Positions 11,290-24,546 of a stretch of DNA of 64,000 bases are shown here, piece after piece. The position numbers were made by a program, and so were the translations under genes. The stretch covers positions 434,001-498,000 of the forward strand of contig QJNS01000015.1 in NCBI GenBank assembly GCA_004154925.1. Reading direction: 5' to 3'. Position 1 is the first letter of the stretch; the number at the start of each line of letters is the position of its first letter. Origin of the DNA: Monosporascus cannonballus (taxonomy: Eukaryota > Ascomycota > Sordariomycetes > Xylariales). A model generated the notes under the pieces. That model had not been told where the DNA came from. It was given only the letters and a program-made list of their open reading frames with translations, and searched no databases.

Positions 11290-14080
11290 ACGAGATTACG
11301 GCGAAACGGCGGCGGCTTTATTTATACCTTTTTTTATCCTTATTTATACCTTTACGTTTTCGCCAACCCCGTTTTTATTTTTAAATATTTTCTCGAAATT
11401 ATTAAAAATAATTATATTTTCGAAATTATTACATAATTTCTATATTGGTTTAGCATAATTTATTTATTTTATAAATAGTTTCTTTGGCGACCGCAATTTA
11501 CGTATTTATTTTTAGCCTTTAATATATATTTTATTATATATTTTTTTAATAATACCGGTAATAATTAATCATTATTTTAAATTTAATTAAATAATAAAAT
11601 TTTTATTATTAATTTTAAAAAATTTATATTAAATTTAAATATATTTTTAATAATATATTTAGTTTTACGCTACTATACGGCATAATTATAATAATTTTAT
11701 ATTTAATATATATTTAAAATAACTTTTTAAATAATAATAAAATAATTATATTTTTTAAATTTAATTATATTAAATTTTTTATTTTAAAATATAATATTTA
11801 TTTTTTTTAAAAAATATTAATTAATTATGATATTCGGGTTTATTTTAATGCTATAATAATTTATATGAATTCCGCATTTTTTTATAATTTTTTCATAACA
11901 TCAATAAATTTTTATTTTAAAAATTAATTAAATAATTACCGGTATTTGGTTCATAAGTTTTATATTATATTTATAAATTTAAAAAAAACTTATTTTTATT
12001 AAAAGATTTTTACTCTTAAAAATTATTTATATTACCGGCAAATATTCGGCCTAATTATATTATATATAATTTATAAAATAACGGAAATTTATGAATCCTT
12101 TATAATTAATTTATTCAGTAATTCTATTTATTTAAGGATAAAAATATATTAAGTTATTATTATATATTTCTTAAATCGTATAAAAAAGTCCAAAATTTAT
12201 TCGTTTAATTAATCTTTTTATTAAATATTAATATTTTTAAAAAACCGTAATATTTTCAATAATAAATAATAAAACGTTAAAAGTACGTTTCCGTATTTAT
12301 ATTAAGTATTAATTTTAAAATAACCGTTTTCGTTAAACGATTATAAAATACCATAAAAAAACGGGAGTTCATTTTTTGTTTTACCGGTAAGTCGATTATA
12401 AAAGTTATCGGAAAATTTAAATAAAATCGGTTTAAAATAAATAAAGGTTATAATAACCTTTTTTTTCATTCTCTTTATACGTACGATTTATTATATATAT
12501 TATAATTATAACAAAAACGGCATATATTTTAAATTTATTCAAGCTAATAATAATTATAAATTAATATTATTAATATAACGTTTTTTCTTAGTTGGCCGGT
12601 AATATAAAAATTATATATTTATTAAATTAATAATATCCAGAATAATTTTTAAATAAGGACTTAAATATATTTTTTATATTATAAAAAAGTTTTAAAATCG
12701 AAAAAATATTTTATTATAAACACTTTTATTACGTTTATAATTATGGGGAAATTACGTAATTTCTGGGCTACGGCGGCATATACCATATTTAAGGTTTTAT
12801 TTTTAATAATTTTTAAATTTTATATTTTTTAAAAATATTTTTCGAAAAATATTTCTTTACCGAAAAATATAACTTGTTATTTATTATTTTCTTATTTTAA
12901 ATAAGTTACGGCCATTAAAACTTTTTAAATACGTATCGGTTTATTAAATAATTATTTTTCCTTAATTAATTAGGTTATTTGTTTTTTAAATTTAATATTC
13001 TTTTTACCGCGAAATACGTTTTATAATTTGCAAAACATGATATCGGATTAGTTTGTTAATTTATTAAAATAATATTTAAATGCGAAATTAAAGGCGGATA
13101 AAAACCCGGCTTATTAAATTTAGTTTTTAATAAATTTGCAAATATTTATAAAATGTTAAAAGTTTGCGTAATTTATTAAAATCGTAAAAAGGTTAATTAG
13201 TTTTTAAAATTTTTCTTTTTATTCCGTTAACGTTTTAACGATAATTAATAATTTCTTATTATATACATCGTAATTATATTTAATTAATAAATTTTTTTAA
13301 TAATGCGTAATTAATTATAAGTATTTTAATAAATTAAATTAGGATAAGTATTTTTTAATTATTTAGCCAGAATAATTTACCTTTATTACCTTTCTTTTCG
13401 AAATCTTAATATGTAAAAATAAGTATTATAATAAATTTTTTTTAAATCGGTCGAAAATTCGTTATTCCTTGTTTTTCTAATAGAAAATGACTTTTTTCTT
13501 AATTAATCGTAAAAAGAAAACCGTTATTTTATTAAAGTTTTTTATAAAGGTTCGGTAAAAATTAACAAACCCGATAAAATTTTTAACCTTTTTTACGTTA
13601 ATAAAAAGATTTTTTCGAATAACGATTATTTTTTTAAATTTGATTTTTAAATTTATTTTTATTTCGATAATAAATTTTAGGTATTTGGTTTTTTAAATTG
13701 CGAATTTATATTTATCCGGCTTCAATTTTAGTTTTATTTTTGCCAAACGGTGAAATATTAATTTAATTTTAGTTATATAATCGGTTCGAAAACCGGACGA
13801 ATAAATCAATATATCGTTAATATATATAGAATGAAAGTTATTAATATAACGTTAAAAATAACCAGTATATTATCAGGGCCGAATAAATATAGTAATTATT
13901 TGAAAAACTCGAAATATATACGGAAAAATTTTTTATTTGTTTTTCTGGCGGATATATAGCCGGTAAAAAACCGTTTAAACGTTGAATTTCGTAAATTGCC
14001 GGGTTTATAATAAGGTTTATAATTTTCTTTATTAACGGGAAAAAATAATAATTTTATTTCGTAACCTTATTTAATTCCTT
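11290..14080 (-). pseudogene. C1 pol, 3' part: RT palm/thumb, RNase H, integrase
   Basis: Minus strand. The polymerase box at 13,813-13,824 reads Tyr-Ile-Asn-Asp, followed by ILIYS: a gypsy YIDD box with the first Asp changed to Asn (GAC to AAC). Downstream is the thumb motif NFIGFVNFYR (expected FLGFANFYR). Integrase lies further left, where a segment equivalent to the second catalytic block aligns with C2. Stops interrupt every frame. The D insertion at 14,081-14,085 separates this from the RT N-terminal part at 20,956 onward. Confidence 0.8.
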
Positions 14081-14085
14081 ATAAT

Positions 14086-14272
14086 TGTGATGGGGCTATA
14101 TGGAGCCCTATTATGGAGCACCGGACAAACGCCGGTACCAAGCAGCATTAACGCAGCGCCTTATATGCAAATATATATAACTGTATTTTTATTTTCCCTT
14201 TTTTTCTTTTTAGCTAGAAAATAAACTTTTATTAGTAACCGATTAAAAACCGTTCGGGTAAAGCCTTTTATA
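14086..14272 (+). repeat. 5' LTR of D
   Basis: Starts TGTGATGGGGCTATATGG and ends GCCTTTTATA (originally CA). It matches 20,768-20,955 throughout, with mostly transition differences. ATAAT precedes it. Confidence 0.95.
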
Positions 14273-14399
14273 TATTTTCTAGCTTATTATTTAACAAAGC
14301 CGGAAACGTTCAGAATTAGATATTAGGATTTTCGAACGTTTTTTAAGGGGCCCAGTAAAGGGTCTTTATCGACCTAAAGTTATAAAGGGTATTTAGCGT

Positions 14400-15660
14400 T
14401 ATGACGGAAACCCTAATAAGCTCGATGGCGGTTATAGAACAGCGCATAAGTTATCAGTTCGAAAAAAACAAAAAAAAGGCAGCTTAATTCCGTAAGCATA
14501 TAAAAACGCAGCATAAGGTAAATAAGAAGTTGATATAAACGGCCGAATAACTTAAAAACGGTTTAATTACTTAATAAAAACTTATTATTTAGTTATAAGT
14601 TCGGAACGTAATAACCCTTACGAATACCGATTTTTTTCGACTTAATAACGATCGGAAACGTAATTAGGCCATTTTGCAGAAGCGGTTCGAACAACCGAAT
14701 TAATAATAGAAGTTAAGCGGAAACCGTTACCTTGGCCGGAGAAGTTCGACGGAATAAAAAAGAAATTCCCCGGATAATACATATTTATAACTTATAAGTT
14801 CGAAATAAATATTATTTTTGTAAAAGAAATTCATAAGCAGTTTTATATTATATACGAAAAGTTTGAAATTAATATATAACGTACGGTTATTATTTATTAT
14901 ATTACGGAAAGTTTAAATAATATTTATAATTCCGTTAGTTTTCTTTAACTATTATACGAATAATATTATAATCGGCATAAAAAAGAAAAAATAATTAAAC
15001 GTTTTTAAAACTTAAGGTAAACCGATAACGCGAAATTTTCGTTATTTTATTTTTTGTTGGAAAGAATATTAATAAATACGGGAAACATTATTTGGCTAAC
15101 GAAAGCGAAATTTACGCTTTTAAAGGAAATATTAAATAGGAAATTTATTTAAGTTTTAATTTTAATAGATTTCCCTAAAAGTTATAACGTATGGGTAAAT
15201 AAGATAACGGAAATCGCCGGACGCCTTAAAGGAATAATGCGGCAAAAAGAAATAAGTAATTTTTTAACAGCCCAATTAGGCGGTAATAACTAAATAAAAA
15301 ATAACCCAGATGGTAACATAAGTATAACGGGTGTTTCGGCAGTAGAATAATAAAAGCAAAAACTTTAAACCTTATTCTTAATGCCGAAATAATATGCGTA
15401 ATAAATAATTTTAAAAAAACGGAACGCCCGTAAAGCGAAAGGCCTTTACTTACGTTATAAACGTCTTAATTATAAGGCGAACCGCTGCCCGTTTTTATTA
15501 ATAAAGAAACCGTAAGGAAGGATTAATTCGTTAAAAATATATAAAAACGAAAAGTTAAAATTTGAAAACGAAAAAAGAAAAAAATAATTTTTAAATATCG
15601 GCGCGTTCGGAAACGAAAAACGACCCAGGCCGAGGTAAAAATTGCGAATTAAAATATAAA
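14400..15660 (+). pseudogene. gag remnant of D
   Basis: A plus-strand frame shows recognisable gypsy gag. Near 14,723 the segment KPLPWPEKFDGIKKKFPG matches the usual 'P..P..F.G.r..f.gW' opening of the capsid core. It is followed by collinear capsid-like sequence to about 15,250. In-frame stops are TAA/TAG only, at positions where Gln or Trp is expected. A possible start is the ATG at 14,401. No zinc knuckle was identified with confidence. Gag would form the virus-like particle. Confidence 0.75.
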
Positions 15661-15689
15661 TAGCATTTTATTTATTATCGATATATATA

Positions 15690-18600
15690 TTAATTTAAAA
15701 AAATTTACGGAAATTTTTATTAATTAAGGACATAAATGTTTTGCAGCAAAAAGCGAAACGTTCGTAAAACGCTTACGGTTGCTGCATATTTTAATAAAAT
15801 TACGTAAATTAAGAAAAATTCGAAAAAAAAGCCGATAACGGTAAGGAAAAATTAAGGAGATAACATATATGGAAATAGATATCGACGGTTTCAAGGTTAA
15901 AATATTCGTATATATTATTAATAATTTTAATTACCTTTTGATTTTGAAAAATTTTAAATAAACCGTTACGACGTCGTATACGTAATGTAAAAGCACCTTT
16001 TGACGATAGGCGTAATAGGTCGTATAAAGGTTTACGAAAAAGGATACGAAACCTAAGGAAATGGCGTACGAATAATTTGTAAAATGAAAAAAATTTTAGT
16101 TACCGTTTTTAAGGCGGAATTTCGGAAAATGAAAAAGATTAAAAGGATTAAATAAGAAATTTAATTGTTTTAGTTATTTTGGCCGATATTAATAAGGCGT
16201 TAACGCTTAAAAAAAAGGTAAAGGTTAACGAAAAACTTTCGTTTAGGTTAAAAGTATTTCGGAAGTTATTCGACAAAAAATTAGGCGACGCCTTATCCCC
16301 ATCTTATCCTAAAGTAAATTATGTAATTTTATTACGCAAAAACGAAACAAAAAAGGAAATGCCAGTACCATAAAGGCCCTTATATAATATAATTAAAGGA
16401 AAGCTGTTAGCCTTAAGGAAAACCTTAACGGAACTTTTGGATAAAAGGTATATCTGCGTAAATAATTCGTCTGCAAGGGTTCCGGTTTTATTTATAAAGA
16501 AACCCGGAAAAAGTTTACGTTTTTATTGCGATTATCGGGCGTTAAATGCAATAACCGAAAAAGACCGTTATTTTTTACCCCTTATTTCGGAAACCTTAAG
16601 GTTATTTTTTTACGTTAAGTAATTTACGAAAATAAACGTCCGAATAACGTTTTATAAGATCAGGATTAAGGAAGAAAATAAATAAAAAACGGTATTCCGA
16701 ATACGTTTCGACTTATACGAATAACTAATAATACCGTTTGGCTTATACGGGGCTCCCGTAATTTTTTAACGATACGTTAACGGGATTTTAAAGGAATACT
16801 TTAACGTTTTCTGCTTAACGTATATGGACGATATCTTTATTTTTTTTCCGGATCCAAAAAGGATTATATGCAAAAAGTAAAAAAAGTCCTAAACCGTTTG
16901 GGAAAAACGGATTTAAATCTGGATATCTTTAAGTACAAATTTGCCGTAAAAACGATAAAATATTTTAGATTTATTATAAACGCCGGAAAGGGAATATGAA
17001 TAAACCCCGAAAAACTGCGTATAATTAAAAAGTAAAAAGTTCTTAAAACGCTTAAGGAAATCCGAAATTTCCTGGGGTTTGCAAATTTTTACCGCAATTT
17101 CATAACTTATTACGCGGATATAGCGGTACCGCTAATAGCTTTAACCCGGAAAGGAACTTTATTCCGTTAAGAAAAAAAATAACGTTTAAACGTTTTAAAA
17201 ACGCCTTTATAACGGAACCGATTTTGGCGTAATAAGATTTTGAAAAATTTATAATATTAAAAGCAAATTATTTAAGGGTAATATACGGAAATTACTTATT
17301 TTAAGTTAATAAGTTAAAAATATTATACCCGGTTATTTATTATTTTAAGAAATTAAATTCCGTTTAAGGTAATTACGAAATACATAATAAGGAATTTTTA
17401 ACGGTAATAAATTATTTAAAAACGTAAAATATAAAATTACGTAACGTAATAACCTTGTTTAAAATTATTACCGACCATAAAACTTTAAAATATTTTATAA
17501 TTATTAAAAAGTTAAACGAATATTAAATAAAATAATAAAAAATTATTCCGTTTTAATTTTTATTTTAAATTTCGTATTAACTATTTAAATATTAAAGCCG
17601 ATATATTTTTGCGTAAAGAATAAAATATGTTTATAAAAAAGGGCGAAAACCGGAAAACCGTACGAAAATTTTAATTAATAAAAAATAAATAATTACTTAT
17701 ATTATTTACGACAAGTTAGAAATACGCCGAAAATGCAATAACGAGTAATAATATTAAAGTTAAGGGCGATAAGTTATTTCGAAAAACGTAAATATTTTAA
17801 TATTATAAAGATTTCCTAAAGCTTTAAGATATAATATTAAAATATAATAAAAATTACGATTATATTATTAAGGTTATTATAAAAAAATATAATTTTTCTG
17901 CGGCATTAAAATTATTAATATCGATTACAAAATATATTTTAAATGTTAAAGGTTTTTTTTAATTTCGGGAACGCTTTTAAATCTTAAATTAAAAACCGCT
18001 TAAAATAACCTTAATACAAAATATTTACGATTTTTATATAATAGGTTACCTAAGTAAAAAGGTTATAATAACGGTATTTTCGAAAAGTTTTTTTGATTAA
18101 ATATATATTATATGATAAGGTAATTCTATAAGAATTACGACGTATGCGGCTATAAGAACGTATGAAAAAATAAGAAGAAAAAGTTATTAAAATTATTCCT
18201 GGTTTCCGAACGATTTTATAGCGAATTATCGATCGATTTTATAACCGATTTATTAACCGTTTTTAAATATGATTTATATTTTTTAATAATTATAATAAAT
18301 TAATTATTTAAGATAATAATCTTAAAAACAATACGTACGATGAACGCAAAAATATATACGGAAATATTCGTAAAAATATATTAGAAATTTTATATTTTCC
18401 CTAGGGTTATTATAAGTAATAAAGGAATCAATTAGGTAAGCAAATTCTGGATTAAACTTTATAAATTAATAAAAATAAAGTAATACCTTTTTATCGCATA
18501 TTATTCAAAAACCGATAATATTACGAAAAAAGCTAATTAAGAAATATTGATTTATTTATAAATTTTCGTAACATATTTATAATAAAAATAAAATAAATTT

Positions 18601-19290
18601 TTTCCGAAGGCGATATTTGCGATTAATAACCGAAATACGATCACGGTAAAATTAAGTTTTTTTTCTTATTTTACGGATATTACGTTAACCCGATTTCTTA
18701 AATAAAAAATAATTCGGTAATTAAAAAGAATATATACATAAAAACGGAAAAATTTATCAGGAAATAGCGAAAAGGTACGGAATTCGTTTAAGCCGTAATA
18801 GCGGCAGCTTAGCAAACCCAAAAGGAAATAACAAATAGACGTCGTTTTCCTACCGAAAAATACGAAATTAGTAATAAAATCTGGTTATCCTTAAAAAGTA
18901 TCGCCACCTTTTGGCCGTCGAAAAACCTAAGATAGCTTTAAGCCAAATACCAGGTAACCAAAATAATTAATTTTTACGTTATCGAACTAAATATATTTAA
19001 AAGGATTTATAATCATTTTTATATTAATTTATTAAAACGTACAAATTATAACCTTTTACCATCCTAAATTAACGTAAATATATAACCCCTTTTTATTATC
19101 CCTAAAAAAATAACGAACCGGAATTTAAAATCGAAAATATTTTCCAAATCCGGATTAAAAAAATAAAAAAAGGTTTTATATGCCAAATTTAAGTAAAGTA
19201 ATCAGGTTACGCAGAACCGATTTGGAAACCGTTTAAAAAGTTTGTAAATATGGCGGCTTTATAATAATTCGAAAAAAAATACGGTAATGC
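15690..19290 (+). pseudogene. pol of D: protease, RT, RNase H, integrase, chromodomain
   Basis: Protease: the segment CFAAKSETFVKRLRLL near 15,738 and a following 'EIDIDGFK' block match the clan with a GC.CFA..SE.F pattern. RT spans about 16,179-17,170. It has open stretches 16,179-16,373 and 16,437-16,622 (SARVPVLFIKKPGKSLRFYCDYRALNAIT is split here by length limits: PVLFIKKPGKSLRF, then CDYRALNAI), an intact YMDD box at 16,821-16,832, and [11 protein letters not shown] at about 17,070. RNase H follows. The integrase core contains SIDFITDL with the first catalytic Asp retained (18,235-18,237). A chromodomain lies at 19,121-19,285 (GYAEP.W.P..F, FEKKYG), with Trp codons turned into stops. It would reverse-transcribe the element RNA and direct integration to heterochromatin. 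It is inactivated by dozens of stops. Confidence 0.85.
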
Positions 19291-19499
19291 AATTATTAAT
19301 AACGGACCCTAAATCCAGCGTATTACTCGAAAACGGAGAGGTAAAAGTCCAGCCCAAAAGTACCGGCCGGGCGGCGCGTAAACGGTATAAGAAATTTAAG
19401 AAACTTGCTTAAGAACAGCTTTATATAATTCGCAAATAAGCGTTAAAATAACGTTTCCGTTATTTACGAATAAAGCATATTAAGAAAAAAAATTAAAAA

Positions 19500-20570
19500 T
19501 TACAAAATTATTTAATTTTTTTAAAAAAACTTATAAATTTAACGATTTACTTTACGAATTTATAGCGTTAACGTTACGCGGAAATTACGTACCTAAGGTA
19601 CGCGATTATTCGGCCTTATTTATATTAGATTTCGACAAAACCAAGATTTTTTCCTTAACCGCTTAAATTACGATTATAAGGTTTTGGAAAGAGCTAATTA
19701 TGCGATTATTAACAGCTATTAATTTAATTTATAATATAAGTTAATAAGCAGCATAAAAAGGGTACGGGAATATCGTAAAGAAATTTATATGGCAGGATTT
19801 ATTATTTTTATGCTTAATACGTTTTTTGTTACGTTAGGTAGAAAAACCGGCAAAACCGGCAACCTAATCCATATATAAATAACGTACGAAAACTTAAAGC
19901 GCGAACGTAAAGTTTCGGCACCCGCTTTTTCCTAAGTACGGATAACCGTTAAACCAGGGTTAGCGGTAAAGGAATAATATAGGAAATGCGTAAGGAAAAC
20001 GAATTTACCAGAATTTCGATAATCGTAATTAAAAGAAATTTCGTAAAACGCTTTAACTACCTAACGAAATTCGGGAATATCCATAAATTATGCGGAAGCT
20101 ATATTAAAAAAATATATTAGCAAAAAATAAGAAAAATACCTATTTCGGGATATTTATAGTTATGATTAACGTAAGCCTGGTAACGGACCGCCTTTTTGCC
20201 TATAATACTAAGTATTTTAAGAATAGCGAATAAATAGCGTATAAACAAATTATATATTTCGTTAATTTAGATAAAACGTATCCGGGTTTTCGGCAAAACG
20301 AGTTATATAGGTAAAATAGGGCATATCGCGAATACGGGCAGGATATTCGTTTAGGGCGACGTAAATACGTAACGTACAAAAAACTTTAGCGGATTCCGAC
20401 TTATTAAAAAGGCCCGAAGCCGTAAAAATATCCTTTTTGCGGGGTATTTTTGCGGCGTTATAACGCATTAATCAGTTTTTAAGCCGTTACGAAATAACGC
20501 ATAAAAACGTTATTATAAGTATTAATTAAAGTTAACTTATTGAATTAAGTTATTATTATGGGAAAAAAAG
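19500..20570 (+). pseudogene. Third reading frame of D, downstream of the chromodomain
   Basis: Not recognised. One plus-strand frame (codon at 19,589 in phase) reads coherently for about 330 codons from around 19,541. It is broken only by TAA and TAG, as expected if Gln and Trp codons were hit by RIP. Readable segments include YVPKVRDYSALFILDFDKTK, FWKELIMRLLTAINLIYNIS, and VSLVTDRLFAYNTKYF further on. It keeps CpG-rich codons and looks like former protein-coding sequence, not an LTR leader. It lies between the chromodomain and the 3' LTR, where most chromoviruses have little or no coding sequence. No signal peptide or membrane segment is evident. An open 68-codon frame on the opposite strand (20,262-20,468) is a shadow. 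Confidence 0.55.
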
Positions 20571-20767
20571 TTAAAACGGATAAAAGCGTAAACGCGTTTT
20601 TATATGTGGGCCTGTTTAACGCATAATTAGCCTATAGTTAGCCATTTAAGCTAAACTTAATTCGGAAATTAACATATTTCCGAATTTCGGACTAATTAAA
20701 AGCTAAAAATTAACGTAATTATTAATTCTGCAATAAGCTAACCATTTTTGGCAAAAGTAAGAGATAA

Positions 20768-20955
20768 TATAATAGGGCTATATGGAGCCCTATTATGGAG
20801 CATCGGACAAACGCCGGTACCAAGTAACATTAACGTAACGCCTTATATGCGAACACACACAACTATATTTTCATTTTCCCTTTTTTTTCTCTTTAGCTAG
20901 AAAATAAACTGTTATTGGCAACCGATTGCAGACCGCTCAGGTGAAGCCTTTTATA
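20768..20955 (+). repeat. 3' LTR of D
   Basis: 188 bp. It starts TATAATAGGGC (TG mutated to TA) and ends CTTTTATA, followed by the TSD ATAAT at 20,956-20,960. It is less mutated than the 5' LTR in its middle (ACACACACAAC retained). Confidence 0.95.
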
Positions 20956-20960
20956 ATAAT

Positions 20961-23295
20961 TTACGCAAAATTATAAACCTCCGTTAAGTTTTTTTACGAA
21001 TAATATCAGGGTACTTATAAAGAAATTATTAATCCGAATTTAACTTTTATCGAATAAATTTATAAATATTTTACATAAAATTAATAATTTTTAAAAAATA
21101 TTTTATATAAAGGTTTTTTTAAAATTACTTTTTTAACCCGAAATATTTATTTCCAAATTTATCATTATATTATTATTATTACGATAAGATAATAATAACG
21201 AACTTTTGTTATTTATAAAAAGGTTTCGGAATTCCTATATTTTTTTAAAAAAACGTTTCGTTATATCCTTAAAAATTAATTACGGCTTTACTTTTAAGGC
21301 CTTATTAATATTTTTTATAAAAATTGCAAATAATTATATTTTGTTTTTCTTACGGCGGCTTTGCCGCGTTATTACTGCGAAAATTATAAGTATTATTAAG
21401 CGGGCTTTTTATATTTTTATAACCGCCTTTTTAAGCGGTTTTAAGTTTTTTATCGAATTATTTTTTTTGCGTAATATAAGCGTAGTAATATCGTCCGAAA
21501 AACGGATAAACCGTTATTTTACCTCGTATATAATATTATTATATTTTATTTAAGGTTTTCTTAAAATAAAAAATAAGATAAATTTTTAATTGCGTATCCT
21601 TAAATTTATTTTAGGCGGCCGTTTAAGTTTATGTTAACGTAAGTAATTTTTCGAATTATAGTTATTATAAATTTGTTATTTTTCGTTAACCTTAATTGAC
21701 GGAATATAAGAAGTATATATTATAATTTTAAACGGTAAATTAACCGTTAATTAAATGCGGAATAATAAATATATTTATTATGGATTAGGATATTTATATA
21801 TATAATATTATTAATTAAGCCGTTTAGTATAAAAATATTATTTAATTTATTATTAACTTGTTCTAATTTTGTATTATGTTTTTTATTAGTAATTGTGAAT
21901 AGGGGTTATTTTTTTAAATTTTTGTTATTTGAATTATTATTCCTATTAACGGTATTTTGTAAATTTATTATTATAATTTCCGTTTTAGCCGGATAAGGCC
22001 GTTTTATGAATTTATATTTAAGGTATTCCCAATTTAAATGGTTGGTAATAACGTAACGAAAATATTATTTTTTCTGTTTCCGAACTTTTATTTCGTTATT
22101 AAAAAATTATTTTATATAAGGCCGGTTATCTAAGCTTTATTCCGAATTATTTTTAAATTGGTTTTTTCGATTATTCTGTTATTAGTTTATAAATTTAAAA
22201 ATTAACGTAATTAATTATATAACGTCCGTTATAAATATATTTTCCTAAATATTTAATTTTAAGTTAATTTATTAGTTTAACCGATATATTATTATTAATT
22301 AGCCGTTTTGTTTTTTTTTACCGGAATACCAGATTATCGTTTTTTTGCTTATATAATAATCGAATAAAATTTTTAAGTAATTAATTATTTTTTTTACTTT
22401 ATGTATCTAATAGATATAATCGTTTTAAGGCATATTTTTCGTTATTAACGTATTACGGAATTACATATTAATATTGGCGTTTAAAAAAAGTATTTTAAGT
22501 ATTAAAAGTTACGTTAAGGCTATATATTCGGCTAATTTAAATTTAAAATTTAATAAATAATTTTAAAATTATTAATTATTATTTTGCTTTATATATTATA
22601 ATTGTTTTTTAATAAATTATATTATTTATTTGTTTTCGACTTAATTTTTTATATAAAAAAGGAAATTATGGACGTTAAAATCTTTTCGTAATTCTTTTAT
22701 TTCGAATTAATAATTAAATTATAATTGTTTTTCGGTAAACATAAATATTATAATATTTAAATAAATTATTATAAAAAAACCGGCAATAAACCGGTTTTTT
22801 TATTTTTATATAAAATATAGCAAAAAATGAACGGAATATTTTTTATTTTTTATTTTATGAAAATTATTTTATAGGTTTACGATTCGTTCCTGCAAACGCG
22901 TTATTAAGCGATAAATTTACCGTAAGTTTTTGGCGAAACGGGTCTTATTTTATAAATTCTTTTTTTCCGTTTTTATAAAAAAGTATTTTTTATTTTTATT
23001 ATCCGGTTAAGCAAATTATTTATTATTTTATTACGATTAAAAATTAATTTAACAAAGTTTTCCTGCTATATATTAAAGTTTTAAAATATATTTATAAGTA
23101 ATTAATATTATAAATTTTTTAATGGTTTTAAATAAAGTTAATACCGTAAGCTCGTTTATGGTTTCGTTAATTATGTTATTTCGCCATTATCTTGCTATAA
23201 GATTTTTTTGGCTTATTATTTATAGCCAGGGTATTTTTAGAAAATGTTTCGCTTTTATCTAATTTTCTAAAAGCTATAATAAATTGTAACCTTAA
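20961..23295 (-). pseudogene. C1 gag, protease and RT N-terminus
   Basis: Minus strand, collinear with C2 at 45.1-47.4 kb. Just right of the D insertion the frame reads like the RT entry block (NGGL.F.VNYKELNKVT, expected GGLRFCVDYRGLN.IT), continuing into 14,080 once D is removed. Further right lie protease and gag, recognised mainly by agreement with C2, including a segment AFT.FPKSYNKL near the 5' end. The 115-codon plus-strand open frame at 21,206-21,553 is an antisense shadow. All minus frames contain many stops. Confidence 0.7.
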
Positions 23296-23300
23296 ATATA

Positions 23301-23490
23301 TATAACGGATACGATACGTAACCTAAACGGAGGTACGGCCTAACGAAAGTTTATATTTAAGGTAAGGAGAGAAAAGAAGAAACAGCTAGCTACCAGCGAG
23401 GTGGCTGCTCCCTATATATATATAGATAAGCTCAAGCTAAGAAGCTCGCTCCGTAAGCCCAAGCCGCCCTATAGGCTCTAGCCTGTAACA
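23301..23490 (-). repeat. LTR of C1 (5' LTR of the element)
   Basis: 190 bp. The plus-strand view runs TATAACGGATACGATACG to GCCTGTAACA. It is the best-preserved C LTR in the region GCTCGCTCCGTAAGCCC. It is followed by ACTAC, the second half of the TSD. Confidence 0.92.
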
Positions 23491-23495
23491 ACTAC

Positions 23496-24541
23496 TATAA
23501 CAAAAAAATCGATAAGAAATATAAAATGTTAAAAGGCTAACATAGAGAGTATTGAAAAAAATAATAGGATTCCTTAAAGACATAAGTAAAGAAATATTAA
23601 AAATAGATACAAAGTTTTAATCTTAAAATCATTAATCGATACGATAAAATATAGGTTATATTACGAACAACAAATATGTTCCGTATATAGCAGAAAACGA
23701 TTATGTATTTAATATATATAAGAAAAATTAATTTTTTTATTAAATCGGAATAAAATAAAATAAATAAATGTTAATATTAATATTGACGAATTATTATCTT
23801 ATTAAACGATATTAATAAACGAATAGCGTTATAGAATTAACTAAAAAACAATGCTTTTAAGAAAACCATTTCTACTTTTACGATTTACATAATTATTAAT
23901 TAGCAAAAAACTTAATTCAGCATATCGTAAAAGATACTATTAAAGAGCAATAACGAACTTTTATTTCTAATTGGTATCTATTATAAATCCCAAAGAAAAA
24001 CAAGAGATTAATGTAAAGATCTGTTCCATTATTCCAAAATATAAAAGAGCAATACTACTATAATATAATGATATTATATAATACATAACCATATTAGTTA
24101 TTTAACGAACAGAGAACTTATAACAAAATTAAAAACTATTATTATGATTCGAAAAGTAAATGCGTTAATAAAAGCGATAAATATAGTGACTTAACGAGTT
24201 ATACATAAATATATAAGTACGATTTAACAAATTAGAAAAAGTTTTAAAAAATTACATATAAAAAGTTACAAAATAAGAAAATTTAAAAGAATTAAACAGA
24301 GTTATGAAAAAGGTTTTAAACGTAACGATAAAAGCTGTTATTAATTTTATTGGCTTAAAAGTACGACTAGGAATATATTAATATACTGTAATAGTATATT
24401 ATAAAATGCTATATTAAAAAGTATATTATATTAAACGTTAGTAACAAATTTAAATTATTATAGAAATATACATTATAATCTTACTTATAATAGCGTAAAA
24501 TTTAAAATACGAAACTAATTATATAGAGATTTCTTTAAGGA
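23496..24541 (+). pseudogene. F1 internal sequence between C1 and TRIM
   Basis: This continues F1 after the C1 insertion (gag end and protease region by position). It is AT-rich and coding-like on the plus strand, with many TAA stops. I cannot point to a protease active site. Assignment rests on continuity between the F1 knuckle upstream and the F1 RT downstream, both on the plus strand. Confidence 0.5.
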
Positions 24542-24546
24542 CAATA

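Larger units (their letters stand above)
14086..20955 (+). mobile_element. Ty3/gypsy chromodomain element D (plus), youngest full-length copy
   Basis: This 6,870-bp element has 187/188-bp LTRs and a perfect TSD ATAAT (14,081-14,085 and 20,956-20,960). Order on the plus strand: LTR, gag, protease, RT, RNase H, integrase with C-terminal chromodomain, an additional reading frame of about 1 kb, a purine-rich tract (AAAAGTAAGAGATAA, just before 20,768), LTR. It sits inside the RT gene of C1, and removing it restores C1 collinearity with C2. RIP damage is milder than in F or A2, and the RT box YMDD is intact. It is the most deeply nested, hence among the most recent, insertions. Confidence 0.95.
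11073..23490 (-). mobile_element. Ty3/gypsy element C1 (minus), interrupted by D
   Basis: LTRs of 189-190 bp lie at both ends in the same orientation, and the interior is collinear with C2 (42.1-47.6 kb). Without D and its TSD, C1 is 5,543 bp; C2 is 5,517 bp. The flanks are ATTAC (11,068-11,072) and ACTAC (23,491-23,495): a 5-bp TSD with one C-to-T change. Coding runs on the minus strand: gag and protease on the right, RT in the middle, RNase H and integrase on the left. C1 sits inside F1 gag/pol and is itself broken in the RT gene by D. Confidence 0.9.

Noticed and set aside
20262..20468. 68-codon minus-strand open frame with balanced composition
   Set aside because: The plus strand reads coherently for about 330 codons across the same stretch, so the minus frame is more likely the shadow.
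21206..21553. 115-codon open frame, plus strand
   Set aside because: Antisense shadow within the RT/protease part of C1, which codes on the minus strand.
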